The position numbers were made by a program, and so were the translations under genes. From assembly GCF_029227915.1 (NCBI RefSeq), contig NC_079876.1:36313828-36377827 (forward strand): a stretch of DNA of 64,000 nucleotides. Reading direction: 5' to 3'. Positions within the stretch are counted from its first letter, which is position 1; the number at the start of each line of letters is the position of its first letter. The stretch comes from Hydractinia symbiolongicarpus. Its lineage: Eukaryota; Cnidaria; Hydrozoa; Anthoathecata; Hydractiniidae. Below the pieces are notes generated by a model that had not been told where the DNA came from, ran no database searches, and was given only the letters and a program-made list of their open reading frames with translations. This document shows positions 27,352 through 37,360 of this stretch, one piece after another.

Positions 27352-27423
27352 GGGGATATAGCTCAGTGGTAGAGCATTCGACTGCAGATCGAGAGGTCCC
27401 TGGTTCAAACCCGGGTGTCCCCT
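27352..27423 (+). tRNA. tRNA-Cys(GCA)
   Basis: Unit 25, consensus. Confidence 0.95.
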
Positions 27424-27497
27424 ACTAGTTGGCTTTTTGTCCTCTTCGGCACCTGAGTGGTGAGCTGGTGAATTATTCTGGTTACCCAGCAATTTCT

Positions 27498-27579
27498 GCT
27501 GCGATGGCCGAGTGGTTAAGGCGTTAGACTTGAAATCTAATGGGATCTTCCCGCGTAGGTTCGAACCCTACTCGCAGCG
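27498..27579 (+). tRNA. tRNA-Ser(TGA)
   Basis: Unit 25, consensus. Confidence 0.95.
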
Positions 27580-27659
27580 AATCTACAAACATTCTTTTTG
27601 ATCTGGTCAAGTGTCTATCACAACGTACAGACCTTTGCCATGTGATAGAATTGATCATG

Positions 27660-27664
27660 GCCGA

Positions 27665-27715
<51 letters not shown>

Positions 27716-27732
27716 AATCCCGGGTCTCGGCA
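27660..27732 (+). tRNA. tRNA-Phe(GAA)
   Basis: Unit 25, consensus. Confidence 0.95.
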
Positions 27733-27869
27733 TTTTATCACTGCCCAGCAGGGCGGTTTGAGGTGGTGAATGCAAGCAGCCGTAGCACTTTTCTTCAGCT
27801 ATGTTTTTTTATTTATTTTCCTTCCTTTCTTTTTTACGGAGGGTATTTTCAGGTGTAGGTAAAACACGA

Positions 27870-27940
27870 TGCATTGGCGAGGAATCGAACCCCGGTCTCC
27901 CGCGTGGCAGGCGAGAATTCTACCACTGAACCACCAATGC
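27870..27940 (-). tRNA. tRNA-Gly(GCC), T63 variant
   Basis: Unit 25. A at 27880, as in unit 24. Confidence 0.94.
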
Positions 27941-28056
27941 GTTACTACTCATTTCCAAAATTTCCGAGTGACAGTGTATCACGTCCCGGTGTGTTAGTAG
28001 CCTTAACGGCATTTCAGACGTGTGATATTGAGATTTTCAAAATCTCCCAACAGGCA

Positions 28057-28129
28057 GGCGCTGTGGCTTAGCGGTTAAAGCGCCTGTCTAGTAAACAGGA
28101 GATCCCCGGTTCAAATCCGGGCAGTGCCT
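28057..28129 (+). tRNA. tRNA-Thr(AGT)
   Basis: Unit 25, consensus. Confidence 0.95.
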
Positions 28130-28187
28130 TTAGCAGTAATGTTGTGCTTTCTGGTCGGCCTTGTGGCAATGGCCAGCGGTTTGTCAG

Positions 28188-28269
28188 GCTGCGATGGCCG
28201 AGTGGTTAAGGCGTTTGACTAGAAATCAAATGGGATCTTCCCGCGTAGGTTCGAATCCTACTCGCAGCG
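28188..28269 (+). tRNA. tRNA-Ser(AGA)
   Basis: Unit 25, consensus. Confidence 0.95.
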
Positions 28270-28366
28270 GACGCAAAAAGGTGTTTTTGACACGAACAGA
28301 AAGACAGAGCTAGTTCAAATTGTCAGAAAAAGCATGACATCTAAATTACTTAGTGGTGCGAATGTG

Positions 28367-28438
28367 TCCCGCATGGTCTAGTGGTTAGGATTTCTGGTTT
28401 TCACCCAGGCGGCCCGGGTTCGATTCTCGGTGCGGGAA
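28367..28438 (+). tRNA. tRNA-Glu(TTC), T-stem wobble variant
   Basis: Unit 26. C to T at 28427 makes pair 52-62 a G-T wobble. Confidence 0.93.
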
Positions 28439-28514
28439 GTGTACATTTTTTAAGTTAAGTTGCTCTCTCACGCGTTGATGTTATATACCCTGTGCGTGGA
28501 TTCCGTCCTTGTCT

Positions 28515-28586
28515 GGGGATATAGCTCAGTGGTAGAGCATTCGACTGCAGATCGAGAGGTCCCTGGTTCAAACCCGGGTGTCCCCT
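28515..28586 (+). tRNA. tRNA-Cys(GCA)
   Basis: Unit 26, consensus. Confidence 0.95.
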
Positions 28587-28660
28587 ACTAGTTGGCTTTT
28601 TGTCCTCTTCGGCACCTGAGTGGTGAGCTGGTGAATTATTCTGGTTACCCAGCAATTTCT

Positions 28661-28742
28661 GCTGCGATGGCCGAGTGGTTAAGGCGTTAGACTTGAAATC
28701 TAATGCGATCTTCCCGCGTAGGTTCGAACCCTACTCGCAGCG
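28661..28742 (+). tRNA. tRNA-Ser(TGA), variable-arm variant
   Basis: Unit 26. G to C at 28706 in the variable arm, the region SerRS recognises. Confidence 0.92.
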
Positions 28743-28822
28743 AATCTACAAACATTCTTTTTGATCTGGTCAAGTGTCTATTACAACGTACAGACCTTTG
28801 CCATGTGATAGAATTGATCATG

Positions 28823-28827
28823 GCCGA

Positions 28828-28878
<51 letters not shown>

Positions 28879-28895
28879 AATCCCGGGTCTCGGCA
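28823..28895 (+). tRNA. tRNA-Phe(GAA)
   Basis: Unit 26, consensus. Lies inside the inferred crossover interval of the 10-unit duplication. Confidence 0.95.
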
Positions 28896-29032
28896 TTTTA
28901 TCACTGCCCAGCAGGGCGGTTTGAGGTGGTGAATGCAAGCAGCCGTAGCACTTTTCTTCAGCTATGTTTTTTTATTTATTTTCCTTCCTTTCTTTTTTAC
29001 GGAGGGTATTTTCAGGTGTAGGTAAAACACGA

Positions 29033-29103
29033 TGCATTGGCGGGGAATCGAACCCCAGTCTCCCGCGTGGCAGGCGAGAATTCTACCACTGAACCACCAA
29101 TGC
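29033..29103 (-). tRNA. tRNA-Gly(GCC), T-stem wobble variant
   Basis: Unit 26. A at 29057, as in unit 16. Confidence 0.93.
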
Positions 29104-29219
29104 GTTACTACTCATTTCCAAAATTTCCGAGTGACAGTGTATCACGTCCCGGTGTGTTAGTAGCCTTAACGGCATTTCAGACATGTGATATTGAGATTTT
29201 CAAAATCTCCCAACAGGCA

Positions 29220-29292
29220 GGCGCTGTGGCTTAGCGGTTAAAGCGCCTGTCTAGTAAACAGGAGATCCCCGGTTCAAATCCGGGCAGTGCCT
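29220..29292 (+). tRNA. tRNA-Thr(AGT)
   Basis: Unit 26, consensus. Confidence 0.95.
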
Positions 29293-29350
29293 TTAGCAGT
29301 AATGTTGTGCTTTCTGGTCGGCCTTGTGGCAATGGCCAGCGGTTTGTCAG

Positions 29351-29432
29351 GCTGCGATGGCCGAGTGGTTAAGGCGTTTGACTAGAAATCAAATGGGATC
29401 TTCCCGCGTAGGTTCGAATCCTACTCGCAGCG
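29351..29432 (+). tRNA. tRNA-Ser(AGA)
   Basis: Unit 26, consensus. Confidence 0.95.
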
Positions 29433-29529
29433 GACGCAAAAAGGTGTTTTTGACACGAACAGAAAGACAGAGCTAGTTCAAATTGTCAGAAAAAGCATGA
29501 CATCTAAATTACTTAGTGGTGCGAATGTG

Positions 29530-29601
29530 TCCCGCATGGTCTAGTGGTTAGGATTTCTGGTTTTCACCCAGGCGGCCCGGGTTGGATTCCCGGTGCGGGA
29601 A
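29530..29601 (+). tRNA. tRNA-Glu(TTC), B-box variant
   Basis: Unit 27. C to G at 29584 replaces invariant C56, so both the B box and the tertiary elbow pair are affected. Confidence 0.82.
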
Positions 29602-29677
29602 GTGTACATTTTTTAAGTTAAGTTGCTCTCTCACGCGTTGATGTTATATACCCTGTGCGTGGATTCCGTCCTTGGCT

Positions 29678-29749
29678 GGGGATATAGCTCAGTGGTAGAG
29701 CATTCGACTGCAGATCGAGAGGTCCCTGGTTCAAACCCGGGTGTCCCCT
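29678..29749 (+). tRNA. tRNA-Cys(GCA)
   Basis: Unit 27, consensus. Confidence 0.95.
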
Positions 29750-29823
29750 ACTAGTTGGCTTTTTGTCCTCTTCGGCACCTGAGTGGTGAGCTGGTGAATT
29801 ATTCTGGTTACCCAGCAATTTCT

Positions 29824-29905
29824 GCTGCGATGGCCGAGTGGTTAAGGCGTTAGACTTGAAATCTAATGGGATCTTCCCGCGTAGGTTCGAACCCTACTCG
29901 CAGCG
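29824..29905 (+). tRNA. tRNA-Ser(TGA)
   Basis: Unit 27, consensus. Confidence 0.95.
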
Positions 29906-29985
29906 AATCTACAAACATTCTTTTTGATCTGGTCAAGTGTCTATCACAACGTACAGACCTTTGCCATGTGATAGAATTGATCATG

Positions 29986-29990
29986 GCCGA

Positions 29991-30041
<51 letters not shown>

Positions 30042-30058
30042 AATCCCGGGTCTCGGCA
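29986..30058 (+). tRNA. tRNA-Phe(GAA)
   Basis: Unit 27, consensus. Confidence 0.95.
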
Positions 30059-30195
30059 TTTTATCACTGCCCAGCAGGGCGGTTTGAGGTGGTGAATGCA
30101 AGCAGCCGTAGCACTTTTCTTCAGCTATGTTTTTTTATTTATTTTCCTTCCTTTCTTTTTTACGGAGGGTATTTTCAGGTGTAGGTAAAACACGA

Positions 30196-30266
30196 TGCAT
30201 TGGCGGGGAATCGAACCCCGGTCTCCCGCGTGGCAGGCGAGAATTCTACCACTGAACCACCAATGC
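30196..30266 (-). tRNA. tRNA-Gly(GCC)
   Basis: Unit 27, consensus. Confidence 0.95.
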
Positions 30267-30382
30267 GTTACTACTCATTTCCAAAATTTCCGAGTGACAG
30301 TGTATCACGTCCCGGTGTGTTAGTAGCCTTAACGGCATTTCAGACGTGTGATATTGAGATTTTCAAAATCTCCCAACAGGCA

Positions 30383-30455
30383 GGCGCTGTGGCTTAGCGG
30401 TTAAAGCGCCTGTCTAGTAAACAGGAGATCCCCGGTTCAAATCCGGGCAGTGCCT
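30383..30455 (+). tRNA. tRNA-Thr(AGT)
   Basis: Unit 27, consensus. Confidence 0.95.
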
Positions 30456-30513
30456 TTAGCAGTAATGTTGTGCTTTCTGGTCGGCCTTGTGGCAATGGCC
30501 AGCGGTTTGTCAG

Positions 30514-30595
30514 GCTACGATGGCCGAGTGGTTAAGGCGTTTGACTAGAAATCAAATGGGATCTTCCCGCGTAGGTTCGAATCCTACTCGCAGTG
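30514..30595 (+). tRNA. tRNA-Ser(AGA), two acceptor variants
   Basis: Unit 27. A at 30517 (A4-C69 mismatch, as in units 17 and 19) and C to T at 30594 (G1-T72 wobble). Confidence 0.87.
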
Positions 30596-30692
30596 GACGC
30601 AAAAAGGTGTTTTTGACACGAACAGAAAGACAGAGCTAGTTCAAATTGTCAGAAAAAGCATGACATCTAAATTACTTAGTGGTGCGAATGTG

Positions 30693-30764
30693 TCCCGCAT
30701 GGTCTAGTGGTTAGGATTTCTGGTTTTCACCCAGGCGGCCCGGGTTCGATTCCCGGTGCGGGAA
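30693..30764 (+). tRNA. tRNA-Glu(TTC)
   Basis: Unit 28, consensus. Confidence 0.95.
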
Positions 30765-30840
30765 GTGTACATTTTTTAAGTTAAGTTGCTCTCTCACGCG
30801 TTGATGTTATATACCCTGTGCGTGGATTCCGTCCTTGGCT

Positions 30841-30912
30841 GGGGACATAGCTCAGTGGTAGAGCATTCGACTGCAGATCGAGAGGTCCCTGGTTCAAACC
30901 CGGGTGTCCCCT
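30841..30912 (+). tRNA. tRNA-Cys(GCA), C6 variant
   Basis: Unit 28. C at 30846, as in units 18 and 20. Confidence 0.95.
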
Positions 30913-30986
30913 ACTAGTTGGCTTTTTGTCCTCTTCGGCACCTGAGTGGTGAGCTGGTGAATTATTCTGGTTACCCAGCAATTTCT

Positions 30987-31068
30987 GCTGCGATGGCCGA
31001 GTGGTTAAGGCGTTAGACTTGAAATCTAATGGGATCTTCCCGCGTAGGTTCGAACCCTACTCGCAGCG
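30987..31068 (+). tRNA. tRNA-Ser(TGA)
   Basis: Unit 28, consensus. Confidence 0.95.
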
Positions 31069-31148
31069 AATCTACAAACATTCTTTTTGATCTGGTCAAG
31101 TGTCTATCACAACGTACAGACCTTTGCCATGTGATAGAATTGATCATG

Positions 31149-31153
31149 GCCGA

Positions 31154-31204
<51 letters not shown>

Positions 31205-31221
31205 AATCCCGGGTCTCGGCA
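31149..31221 (+). tRNA. tRNA-Phe(GAA)
   Basis: Unit 28, consensus. Confidence 0.95.
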
Positions 31222-31358
31222 TTTTATCACTGCCCAGCAGGGCGGTTTGAGGTGGTGAATGCAAGCAGCCGTAGCACTTTTCTTCAGCTATGTTTTTTTA
31301 TTTATTTTCCTTCCTTTCTTTTTTACGGAGGGTATTTTCAGGTGTAGGTAAAACACGA

Positions 31359-31429
31359 TGCATTGGCGGGGAATCGAACCCCGGTCTCCCGCGTGGCAGG
31401 CGAGAATTCTACCACTGAACCACCAATGC
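31359..31429 (-). tRNA. tRNA-Gly(GCC)
   Basis: Unit 28, consensus. Confidence 0.95.
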
Positions 31430-31545
31430 GTTACTACTCATTTCCAAAATTTCCGAGTGACAGTGTATCACGTCCCGGTGTGTTAGTAGCCTTAACGGCA
31501 TTTCAGACGTGTGATATTGAGATTTTCAAAATCTCCCAACAGGCA

Positions 31546-31618
31546 GGCGCTGTGGCTTAGCGGTTAAAGCGCCTGTCTAGTAAACAGGAGATCCCCGGTT
31601 CAAATCCGGGCAGTGCCT
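31546..31618 (+). tRNA. tRNA-Thr(AGT)
   Basis: Unit 28, consensus. Confidence 0.95.
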
Positions 31619-31676
31619 TTAGCAGTAATGTTGTGCTTTCTGGTCGGCCTTGTGGCAATGGCCAGCGGTTTGTCAG

Positions 31677-31758
31677 GCTGCGATGGCCGAGTGGTTAAGG
31701 CGTTTGACTAGAAATCAAATGGGATCTTCCCGCGTAGGTTCGAATCCTACTCGCAGCG
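31677..31758 (+). tRNA. tRNA-Ser(AGA)
   Basis: Unit 28, consensus. Confidence 0.95.
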
Positions 31759-31855
31759 GACGCAAAAAGGTGTTTTTGACACGAACAGAAAGACAGAGCT
31801 AGTTCAAATTGTCAGAAAAAGCATGACATCTAAATTACTTAGTGGTGCGAATGTG

Positions 31856-31927
31856 TCCCGCATGGTCTAGTGGTTAGGATTTCTGGTTTTCACCCAGGCG
31901 GCCCGGGTTCGATTCCCGGTGCGGGAA
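31856..31927 (+). tRNA. tRNA-Glu(TTC)
   Basis: Unit 29, consensus. Confidence 0.95.
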
Positions 31928-32003
31928 GTGTACATTTTTTAAGTTAAGTTGCTCTCTCACGCGTTGATGTTATATACCCTGTGCGTGGATTCCGTCCTTG
32001 GCT

Positions 32004-32075
32004 GGGGATATAGCTCAGTGGTAGAGCATTCGACTGCAGATCGAGAGGTCCCTGGTTCAAACCCGGGTGTCCCCT
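32004..32075 (+). tRNA. tRNA-Cys(GCA)
   Basis: Unit 29, consensus. Confidence 0.95.
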
Positions 32076-32149
32076 ACTAGTTGGCTTTTTGTCCTCTTCG
32101 GCACCTGAGTGGTGAGCTGGTGAATTATTCTGGTTACCCAGCAATTTCT

Positions 32150-32231
32150 GCTGCGATGGCCGAGTGGTTAAGGCGTTAGACTTGAAATCTAATGGGATCT
32201 TCCCGCGTAGGTTCGAACCCTACTCGCAGCG
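32150..32231 (+). tRNA. tRNA-Ser(TGA)
   Basis: Unit 29, consensus. Confidence 0.95.
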
Positions 32232-32311
32232 AATCTACAAACATTCTTTTTGATCTGGTCAAGTGTCTATCACAACGTACAGACCTTTGCCATGTGATAG
32301 AATTGATCATG

Positions 32312-32316
32312 GCCGA

Positions 32317-32367
<51 letters not shown>

Positions 32368-32384
32368 AATCCCGGGTCTCGGCA
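32312..32384 (+). tRNA. tRNA-Phe(GAA)
   Basis: Unit 29, consensus. Confidence 0.95.
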
Positions 32385-32521
32385 TTTTATCACTGCCCAG
32401 CAGGGCGGTTTGAGGTGGTGAATGCAAGCAGCCGTAGCACTTTTCTTCAGCTATGTTTTTTTATTTATTTTCCTTCCTTTCTTTTTTACGGAGGGTATTT
32501 TCAGGTGTAGGTAAAACACGA

Positions 32522-32592
32522 TGCATTGGCGGGGAATCGAACCCCGGTCTCCCGCGTGGCAGGCGAGAATTCTACCACTGAACCACCAATGC
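32522..32592 (-). tRNA. tRNA-Gly(GCC)
   Basis: Unit 29, consensus. Confidence 0.95.
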
Positions 32593-32708
32593 GTTACTAC
32601 TCATTTCCAAAATTTCCGAGTGACAGTGTATCACGTCCCGGTGTGTTAGTAGCCTTAACGGCATTTCAGACGTGTGATATTGAGATTTTCAAAATCTCCC
32701 AACAGGCA

Positions 32709-32781
32709 GGCGCTGTGGCTTAGCGGTTAAAGCGCCTGTCTAGTAAACAGGAGATCCCCGGTTCAAATCCGGGCAGTGCCT
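32709..32781 (+). tRNA. tRNA-Thr(AGT)
   Basis: Unit 29, consensus. Confidence 0.95.
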
Positions 32782-32839
32782 TTAGCAGTAATGTTGTGCT
32801 TTCTGGTCGGCCTTGTGGCAATGGCCAGCGGTTTGTCAG

Positions 32840-32921
32840 GCTGCGATGGCCGAGTGGTTAAGGCGTTTGACTAGAAATCAAATGGGATCTTCCCGCGTAG
32901 GTTCGAATCCTACTCGCAGCG
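32840..32921 (+). tRNA. tRNA-Ser(AGA)
   Basis: Unit 29, consensus. Confidence 0.95.
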
Positions 32922-33018
32922 GACGCAAAAAGGTGTTTTTGACACGAACAGAAAGACAGAGCTAGTTCAAATTGTCAGAAAAAGCATGACATCTAAATTA
33001 CTTAGTGGTGCGAATGTG

Positions 33019-33090
33019 TCCCGCATGGTCTAGTGGTTAGGATTTCTGGTTTTCACCCAGGCGGCCCGGGTTCGATTCCCGGCGCGGGAA
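33019..33090 (+). tRNA. tRNA-Glu(TTC), acceptor variant
   Basis: Unit 30. C at 33083, as in unit 21. Confidence 0.9.
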
Positions 33091-33166
33091 GTGTACATTT
33101 TTTAAGTTAAGTTGCTCTCTCACGCGTTGATGTTATATACCCTGTGCGTGGATTCCGTCCTTGGCT

Positions 33167-33238
33167 GGGGATATAGCTCAGTGGTAGAGCATTCGACTGC
33201 AGATCGAGAGGTCCCTGGTTCAAACCCGGGTGTCCCCT
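33167..33238 (+). tRNA. tRNA-Cys(GCA)
   Basis: Unit 30, consensus. Confidence 0.95.
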
Positions 33239-33312
33239 ACTAGTTGGCTTTTTGTCCTCTTCGGCACCTGAGTGGTGAGCTGGTGAATTATTCTGGTTAC
33301 CCAGCAATTTCT

Positions 33313-33394
33313 GCTGCGATGGCCGAGTGGTTAAGGCGTTAGACTTGAAATCTAATGGGATCTTCCCGCGTAGGTTCGAACCCTACTCGCAGCG
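33313..33394 (+). tRNA. tRNA-Ser(TGA)
   Basis: Unit 30, consensus. Confidence 0.95.
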
Positions 33395-33474
33395 AATCTA
33401 CAAACATTCTTTTTGATCTGGTCAAGTGTCTATCACAACGTACAGACCTTTGCCATGTGATAGAATTGATCATG

Positions 33475-33479
33475 GCCGA

Positions 33480-33530
<51 letters not shown>

Positions 33531-33547
33531 AATCCCGGGTCTCGGCA
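33475..33547 (+). tRNA. tRNA-Phe(GAA)
   Basis: Unit 30, consensus. Confidence 0.95.
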
Positions 33548-33684
33548 TTTTATCACTGCCCAGCAGGGCGGTTTGAGGTGGTGAATGCAAGCAGCCGTAG
33601 CACTTTTCTTCAGCTATGTTTTTTTATTTATTTTCCTTCCTTTCTTTTTTACGGAGGGTATTTTCAGGTGTAGGTAAAACACGA

Positions 33685-33755
33685 TGCATTGGCGGGGAAT
33701 CGAACCCCGGTCTCCCGCGTGGCAGGCGAGAATTCTACCACTGAACCACCAATGC
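33685..33755 (-). tRNA. tRNA-Gly(GCC)
   Basis: Unit 30, consensus. Confidence 0.95.
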
Positions 33756-33871
33756 GTTACTACTCATTTCCAAAATTTCCGAGTGACAGTGTATCACGTC
33801 CCGGTGTGTTAGTAGCCTTAACGGCATTTCAGACGTGTGATATTGAGATTTTCAAAATCTCCCAACAGGCA

Positions 33872-33944
33872 GGCGCTGTGGCTTAGCGGTTAAAGCGCCT
33901 GTCTAGTAAACAGGAGATCCCCGGTTCAAATCTGGGCAGTGCCT
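33872..33944 (+). tRNA. tRNA-Thr(AGT), T-stem wobble variant
   Basis: Unit 30. C to T at 33933 makes pair 52-62 a G-T wobble. Confidence 0.93.
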
Positions 33945-34002
33945 TTAGCAGTAATGTTGTGCTTTCTGGTCGGCCTTGTGGCAATGGCCAGCGGTTTGTC
34001 AG

Positions 34003-34084
34003 GCTGCGATGGCCGAGTGGTTAAGGCGTTTGACTAGAAATCAAATGGGATCTTCCCGCGTAGGTTCGAATCCTACTCGCAGCG
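34003..34084 (+). tRNA. tRNA-Ser(AGA)
   Basis: Unit 30, consensus. Confidence 0.95.
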
Positions 34085-34181
34085 GACGCAAAAAGGTGTT
34101 TTTGACACGAACAGAAAGACAGAGCTAGTTCAAATTGTCAGAAAAAGCATGACATCTAAATTACTTAGTGGTGCGAATGTG

Positions 34182-34253
34182 TCCCGCATGGTCTAGTGGT
34201 TAGGATTTCTGGTTTTCACCCAGGCGGCCCGGGTTCGATTCCCGGTGCGGGAA
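34182..34253 (+). tRNA. tRNA-Glu(TTC)
   Basis: Unit 31, consensus. Confidence 0.95.
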
Positions 34254-34329
34254 GTGTACATTTTTTAAGTTAAGTTGCTCTCTCACGCGTTGATGTTATA
34301 TACCCTGTGCGTGGATTCCGTCCTTGGCT

Positions 34330-34401
34330 GGGGATATAGCTCAGTGGTAGAGCATTCGACTGCAGATCGAGAGGTCCCTGGTTCAAACCCGGGTGTCCCC
34401 T
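34330..34401 (+). tRNA. tRNA-Cys(GCA)
   Basis: Unit 31, consensus. Confidence 0.95.
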
Positions 34402-34475
34402 ACTAGTTGGCTTTTTGTCCTCTTCGGCACCTGAGTGGTGAGCTGGTGAATTATTCTGGTTACCCAGCAATTTCT

Positions 34476-34557
34476 GCTGCGATGGCCGAGTGGTTAAGGC
34501 GTTAGACTTGAAATCTAATGGGATCTTCCCGCGTAGGTTCGAACCCTACTCGCAGCG
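34476..34557 (+). tRNA. tRNA-Ser(TGA)
   Basis: Unit 31, consensus. Confidence 0.95.
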
Positions 34558-34637
34558 AATCTACAAACATTCTTTTTGATCTGGTCAAGTGTCTATCACA
34601 ACGTACAGACCTTTGCCATGTGATAGAATTGATCATG

Positions 34638-34642
34638 GCCGA

Positions 34643-34693
<51 letters not shown>

Positions 34694-34710
34694 AATCCCG
34701 GGTCTCGGCA
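34638..34710 (+). tRNA. tRNA-Phe(GAA)
   Basis: Unit 31, consensus. Confidence 0.95.
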
Positions 34711-34847
34711 TTTTATCACTGCCCAGCAGGGCGGTTTGAGGTGGTGAATGCAAGCAGCCGTAGCACTTTTCTTCAGCTATGTTTTTTTATTTATTTTCCT
34801 TCCTTTCTTTTTTACGGAGGGTATTTTCAGGTGTAGGTAAAACACGA

Positions 34848-34918
34848 TGCATTGGCGAGGAATCGAACCCCGGTCTCCCGCGTGGCAGGCGAGAATTCTA
34901 CCACTGAACCACCAATGC
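34848..34918 (-). tRNA. tRNA-Gly(GCC), T63 variant
   Basis: Unit 31. A at 34858, as in unit 24. Confidence 0.94.
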
Positions 34919-35034
34919 GTTACTACTTATTTCCAAAATTTCCGAGTGACAGTGTATCACGTCCCGGTGTGTTAGTAGCCTTAACGGCATTTCAGACGTG
35001 TGATATTGAGATTTTCAAAATCTCCCAACAGGCA

Positions 35035-35107
35035 GGCGCTGTGGCTTAGCGGTTAAAGCGCCTGTCTAGTAAACAGGAGATCCCCGGTTCAAATCCGGGC
35101 AGTGCCT
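35035..35107 (+). tRNA. tRNA-Thr(AGT)
   Basis: Unit 31, consensus. Confidence 0.95.
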
Positions 35108-35165
35108 TTAGCAGTAATGTTGTGCTTTCTGGTCGGCCTTGTGGCAATGGCCAGCGGTTTGTCAG

Positions 35166-35247
35166 GCTGCGATGGCCGAGTGGTTAAGGCGTTTGACTAG
35201 AAATCAAATGGGATCTTCCCGCGTAGGTTCGAATCCTACTCGCAGCG
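35166..35247 (+). tRNA. tRNA-Ser(AGA)
   Basis: Unit 31, consensus. Confidence 0.95.
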
Positions 35248-35344
35248 GAAGCAAAAAGGTGTTTTTGACACGAACAGAAAGACAGAGCTAGTTCAAATTG
35301 TCAGAAAAAGCATGACATCTAAATTACTTAGTGGTGCGAATGTG

Positions 35345-35416
35345 TCCCGCATGGTCTAGTGGTTAGGATTTCTGGTTTTCACCCAGGCGGCCCGGGTTCG
35401 ATTCCCGGTGCGGGAA
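35345..35416 (+). tRNA. tRNA-Glu(TTC)
   Basis: Unit 32, consensus. Confidence 0.95.
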
Positions 35417-35492
35417 GTGTACATTTTTTAAGTTAAGTTGCTCTCTCACGCGTTGATGTTATATACCCTGTGCGTGGATTCCGTCCTTGGCT

Positions 35493-35564
35493 GGGGATAT
35501 AGCTCAGTGGTAGAGCATTCGACTGCAGATCGAGAGGTCCCTGGTTCAAACCCGGGTGTCCCCT
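35493..35564 (+). tRNA. tRNA-Cys(GCA)
   Basis: Unit 32, consensus. Confidence 0.95.
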
Positions 35565-35638
35565 ACTAGTTGGCTTTTTGTCCTCTTCGGCACCTGAGTG
35601 GTGAGCTGGTGAATTATTCTGGTTACCCAGCAATTTCT

Positions 35639-35720
35639 GCTGCGATGGCCGAGTGGTTAAGGCGTTAGACTTGAAATCTAATGGGATCTTCCCGCGTAGG
35701 TTCGAACCCTACTCGCAGCG
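35639..35720 (+). tRNA. tRNA-Ser(TGA)
   Basis: Unit 32, consensus. Confidence 0.95.
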
Positions 35721-35800
35721 AATCTACAAACATTCTTTTTGATCTGGTCAAGTGTCTATCACAACGTACAGACCTTTGCCATGTGATAGAATTGATCATG

Positions 35801-35805
35801 GCCGA

Positions 35806-35856
<51 letters not shown>

Positions 35857-35873
35857 AATCCCGGGTCTCGGCA
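35801..35873 (+). tRNA. tRNA-Phe(GAA)
   Basis: Unit 32, consensus. Confidence 0.95.
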
Positions 35874-36010
35874 TTTTATCACTGCCCAGCAGGGCGGTTT
35901 GAGGTGGTGAATGCAAGCAGCCGTAGCACTTTTCTTCAGCTATGTTTTTTTATTTATTTTCCTTCCTTTCTTTTTTACGGAGGGTATTTTCAGGTGTAGG
36001 TAAAACACGA

Positions 36011-36081
36011 TGCATTGGCGGGGAATCGAACCCCGGTCTCCCGCGTGGCAGGCGAGAATTCTACCACTGAACCACCAATGC
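36011..36081 (-). tRNA. tRNA-Gly(GCC)
   Basis: Unit 32, consensus. Confidence 0.95.
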
Positions 36082-36197
36082 GTTACTACTCATTTCCAAA
36101 ATTTCCGAGTGACAGTGTATCACGTCCCGGTGTGTTAGTAGCCTTAACGGCATTTCAGACGTGTGATATTGAGATTTTCAAAATCTCCCAACAGGCA

Positions 36198-36270
36198 GGC
36201 GCTGTGGCTTAGCGGTTAAAGCGCCTGTCTAGTAAACAGGAGATCCCCGGTTCAAATCCGGGCAGTGCCT
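36198..36270 (+). tRNA. tRNA-Thr(AGT)
   Basis: Unit 32, consensus. Confidence 0.95.
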
Positions 36271-36328
36271 TTAGCAGTAATGTTGTGCTTTCTGGTCGGC
36301 CTTGTGGCAATGGCCAGCGGTTTGTCAG

Positions 36329-36410
36329 GCTGCGATGGCCGAGTGGTTAAGGCGTTTGACTAGAAATCAAATGGGATCTTCCCGCGTAGGTTCGAATCCT
36401 ACTCGCAGCG
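36329..36410 (+). tRNA. tRNA-Ser(AGA)
   Basis: Unit 32, consensus. Confidence 0.95.
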
Positions 36411-36507
36411 GACGCAAAAAGGTGTTTTTGACACGAACAGAAAGACAGAGCTAGTTCAAATTGTCAGAACAAGCATGACATCTAAATTACTTAGTGGTGC
36501 GAATGTG

Positions 36508-36579
36508 TCCCGCATGGTCTAGTGGTTAGGATTTCTGGTTTTCACCCAGGCGGCCCGGGTTCGATTCCCGGTGCGGGAA
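36508..36579 (+). tRNA. tRNA-Glu(TTC)
   Basis: Unit 33, consensus. Confidence 0.95.
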
Positions 36580-36655
36580 GTGTACATTTTTTAAGTTAAG
36601 TTGCTCTCTCACGCGTTGATGTTATATACCCTGTGCGTGGATTCCGTCCTTGGCT

Positions 36656-36727
36656 GGGGATATAGCTCAGTGGTAGAGCATTCGACTGCAGATCGAGAGG
36701 TCCCTGGTTCAAACCCGGGTGTCCCCT
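36656..36727 (+). tRNA. tRNA-Cys(GCA)
   Basis: Unit 33, consensus. Confidence 0.95.
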
Positions 36728-36801
36728 ACTAGTTTGCTTTTTGTCCTCTTCGGCACCTGAGTGGTGAGCTGGTGAATTATTCTGGTTACCCAGCAATTTC
36801 T

Positions 36802-36883
36802 GCTGCGATGGCCGAGTGGTTAAGGCGTTAGACTTGAAATCTAATGGGATCTTCCCGCGTAGGTTCGAACCCTACTCGCAGCG
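36802..36883 (+). tRNA. tRNA-Ser(TGA)
   Basis: Unit 33, consensus. Confidence 0.95.
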
Positions 36884-36963
36884 AATCTACAAACATTCTT
36901 TTTGATCTGGTCAAGTGTCTATCACAACGTACAGACCTTTGCCATGTGATAGAATTGATCATG

Positions 36964-36968
36964 GCCGA

Positions 36969-37019
<51 letters not shown>

Positions 37020-37036
37020 AATCCCGCGTCTCGGCA
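36964..37036 (+). tRNA. tRNA-Phe(GAA), T-stem variant
   Basis: Unit 33. G to C at 37027 breaks pair 50-64. Confidence 0.87.
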
Positions 37037-37173
37037 TTTTATCACTGCCCAGCAGGGCGGTTTGAGGTGGTGAATGCAAGCAGCCGTAGCACTTTTCTTC
37101 AGCTATGTTTTTTTATTTATTTTCCTTCCTTTCTTTTTTACGGAGGGTATTTTCAGGTGTAGGTAAAACACGA

Positions 37174-37244
37174 TGCATTGGCGGGGAATCGAACCCCGGT
37201 CTCCCGCGTGGCAGGCGAGAATTCTACCACTGAACCACCAATGC
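37174..37244 (-). tRNA. tRNA-Gly(GCC)
   Basis: Unit 33, consensus. Confidence 0.95.
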
Positions 37245-37360
37245 GTTACTACTCATTTCCAAAATTTCCGAGTGACAGTGTATCACGTCCCGGTGTGTTA
37301 GTAGCCTTAACGGCATTTCAGACGTGTGATATTGAGATTTTCAAAATCTCCCAACAGGCA

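Larger units (their letters stand above)
17429..29056. repeat. 11,628-bp ten-unit block, first copy (units 16-26)
   Basis: Rare variants in this block recur exactly 11,628 bp downstream: 17429 and 29057 (Gly), 18889 and 30517 (Ser AGA), 19218 and 30846 (Cys), 24842 and 36470 (spacer), 26718 and 38346 (Gly), 27253 and 38881 (Glu), 27880 and 39508 (Gly). The two 1-bp Thr deletions in units 23 and 24 match those in units 33 and 34. Block edges are approximate because the crossover lies in identical sequence. Confidence 0.88.
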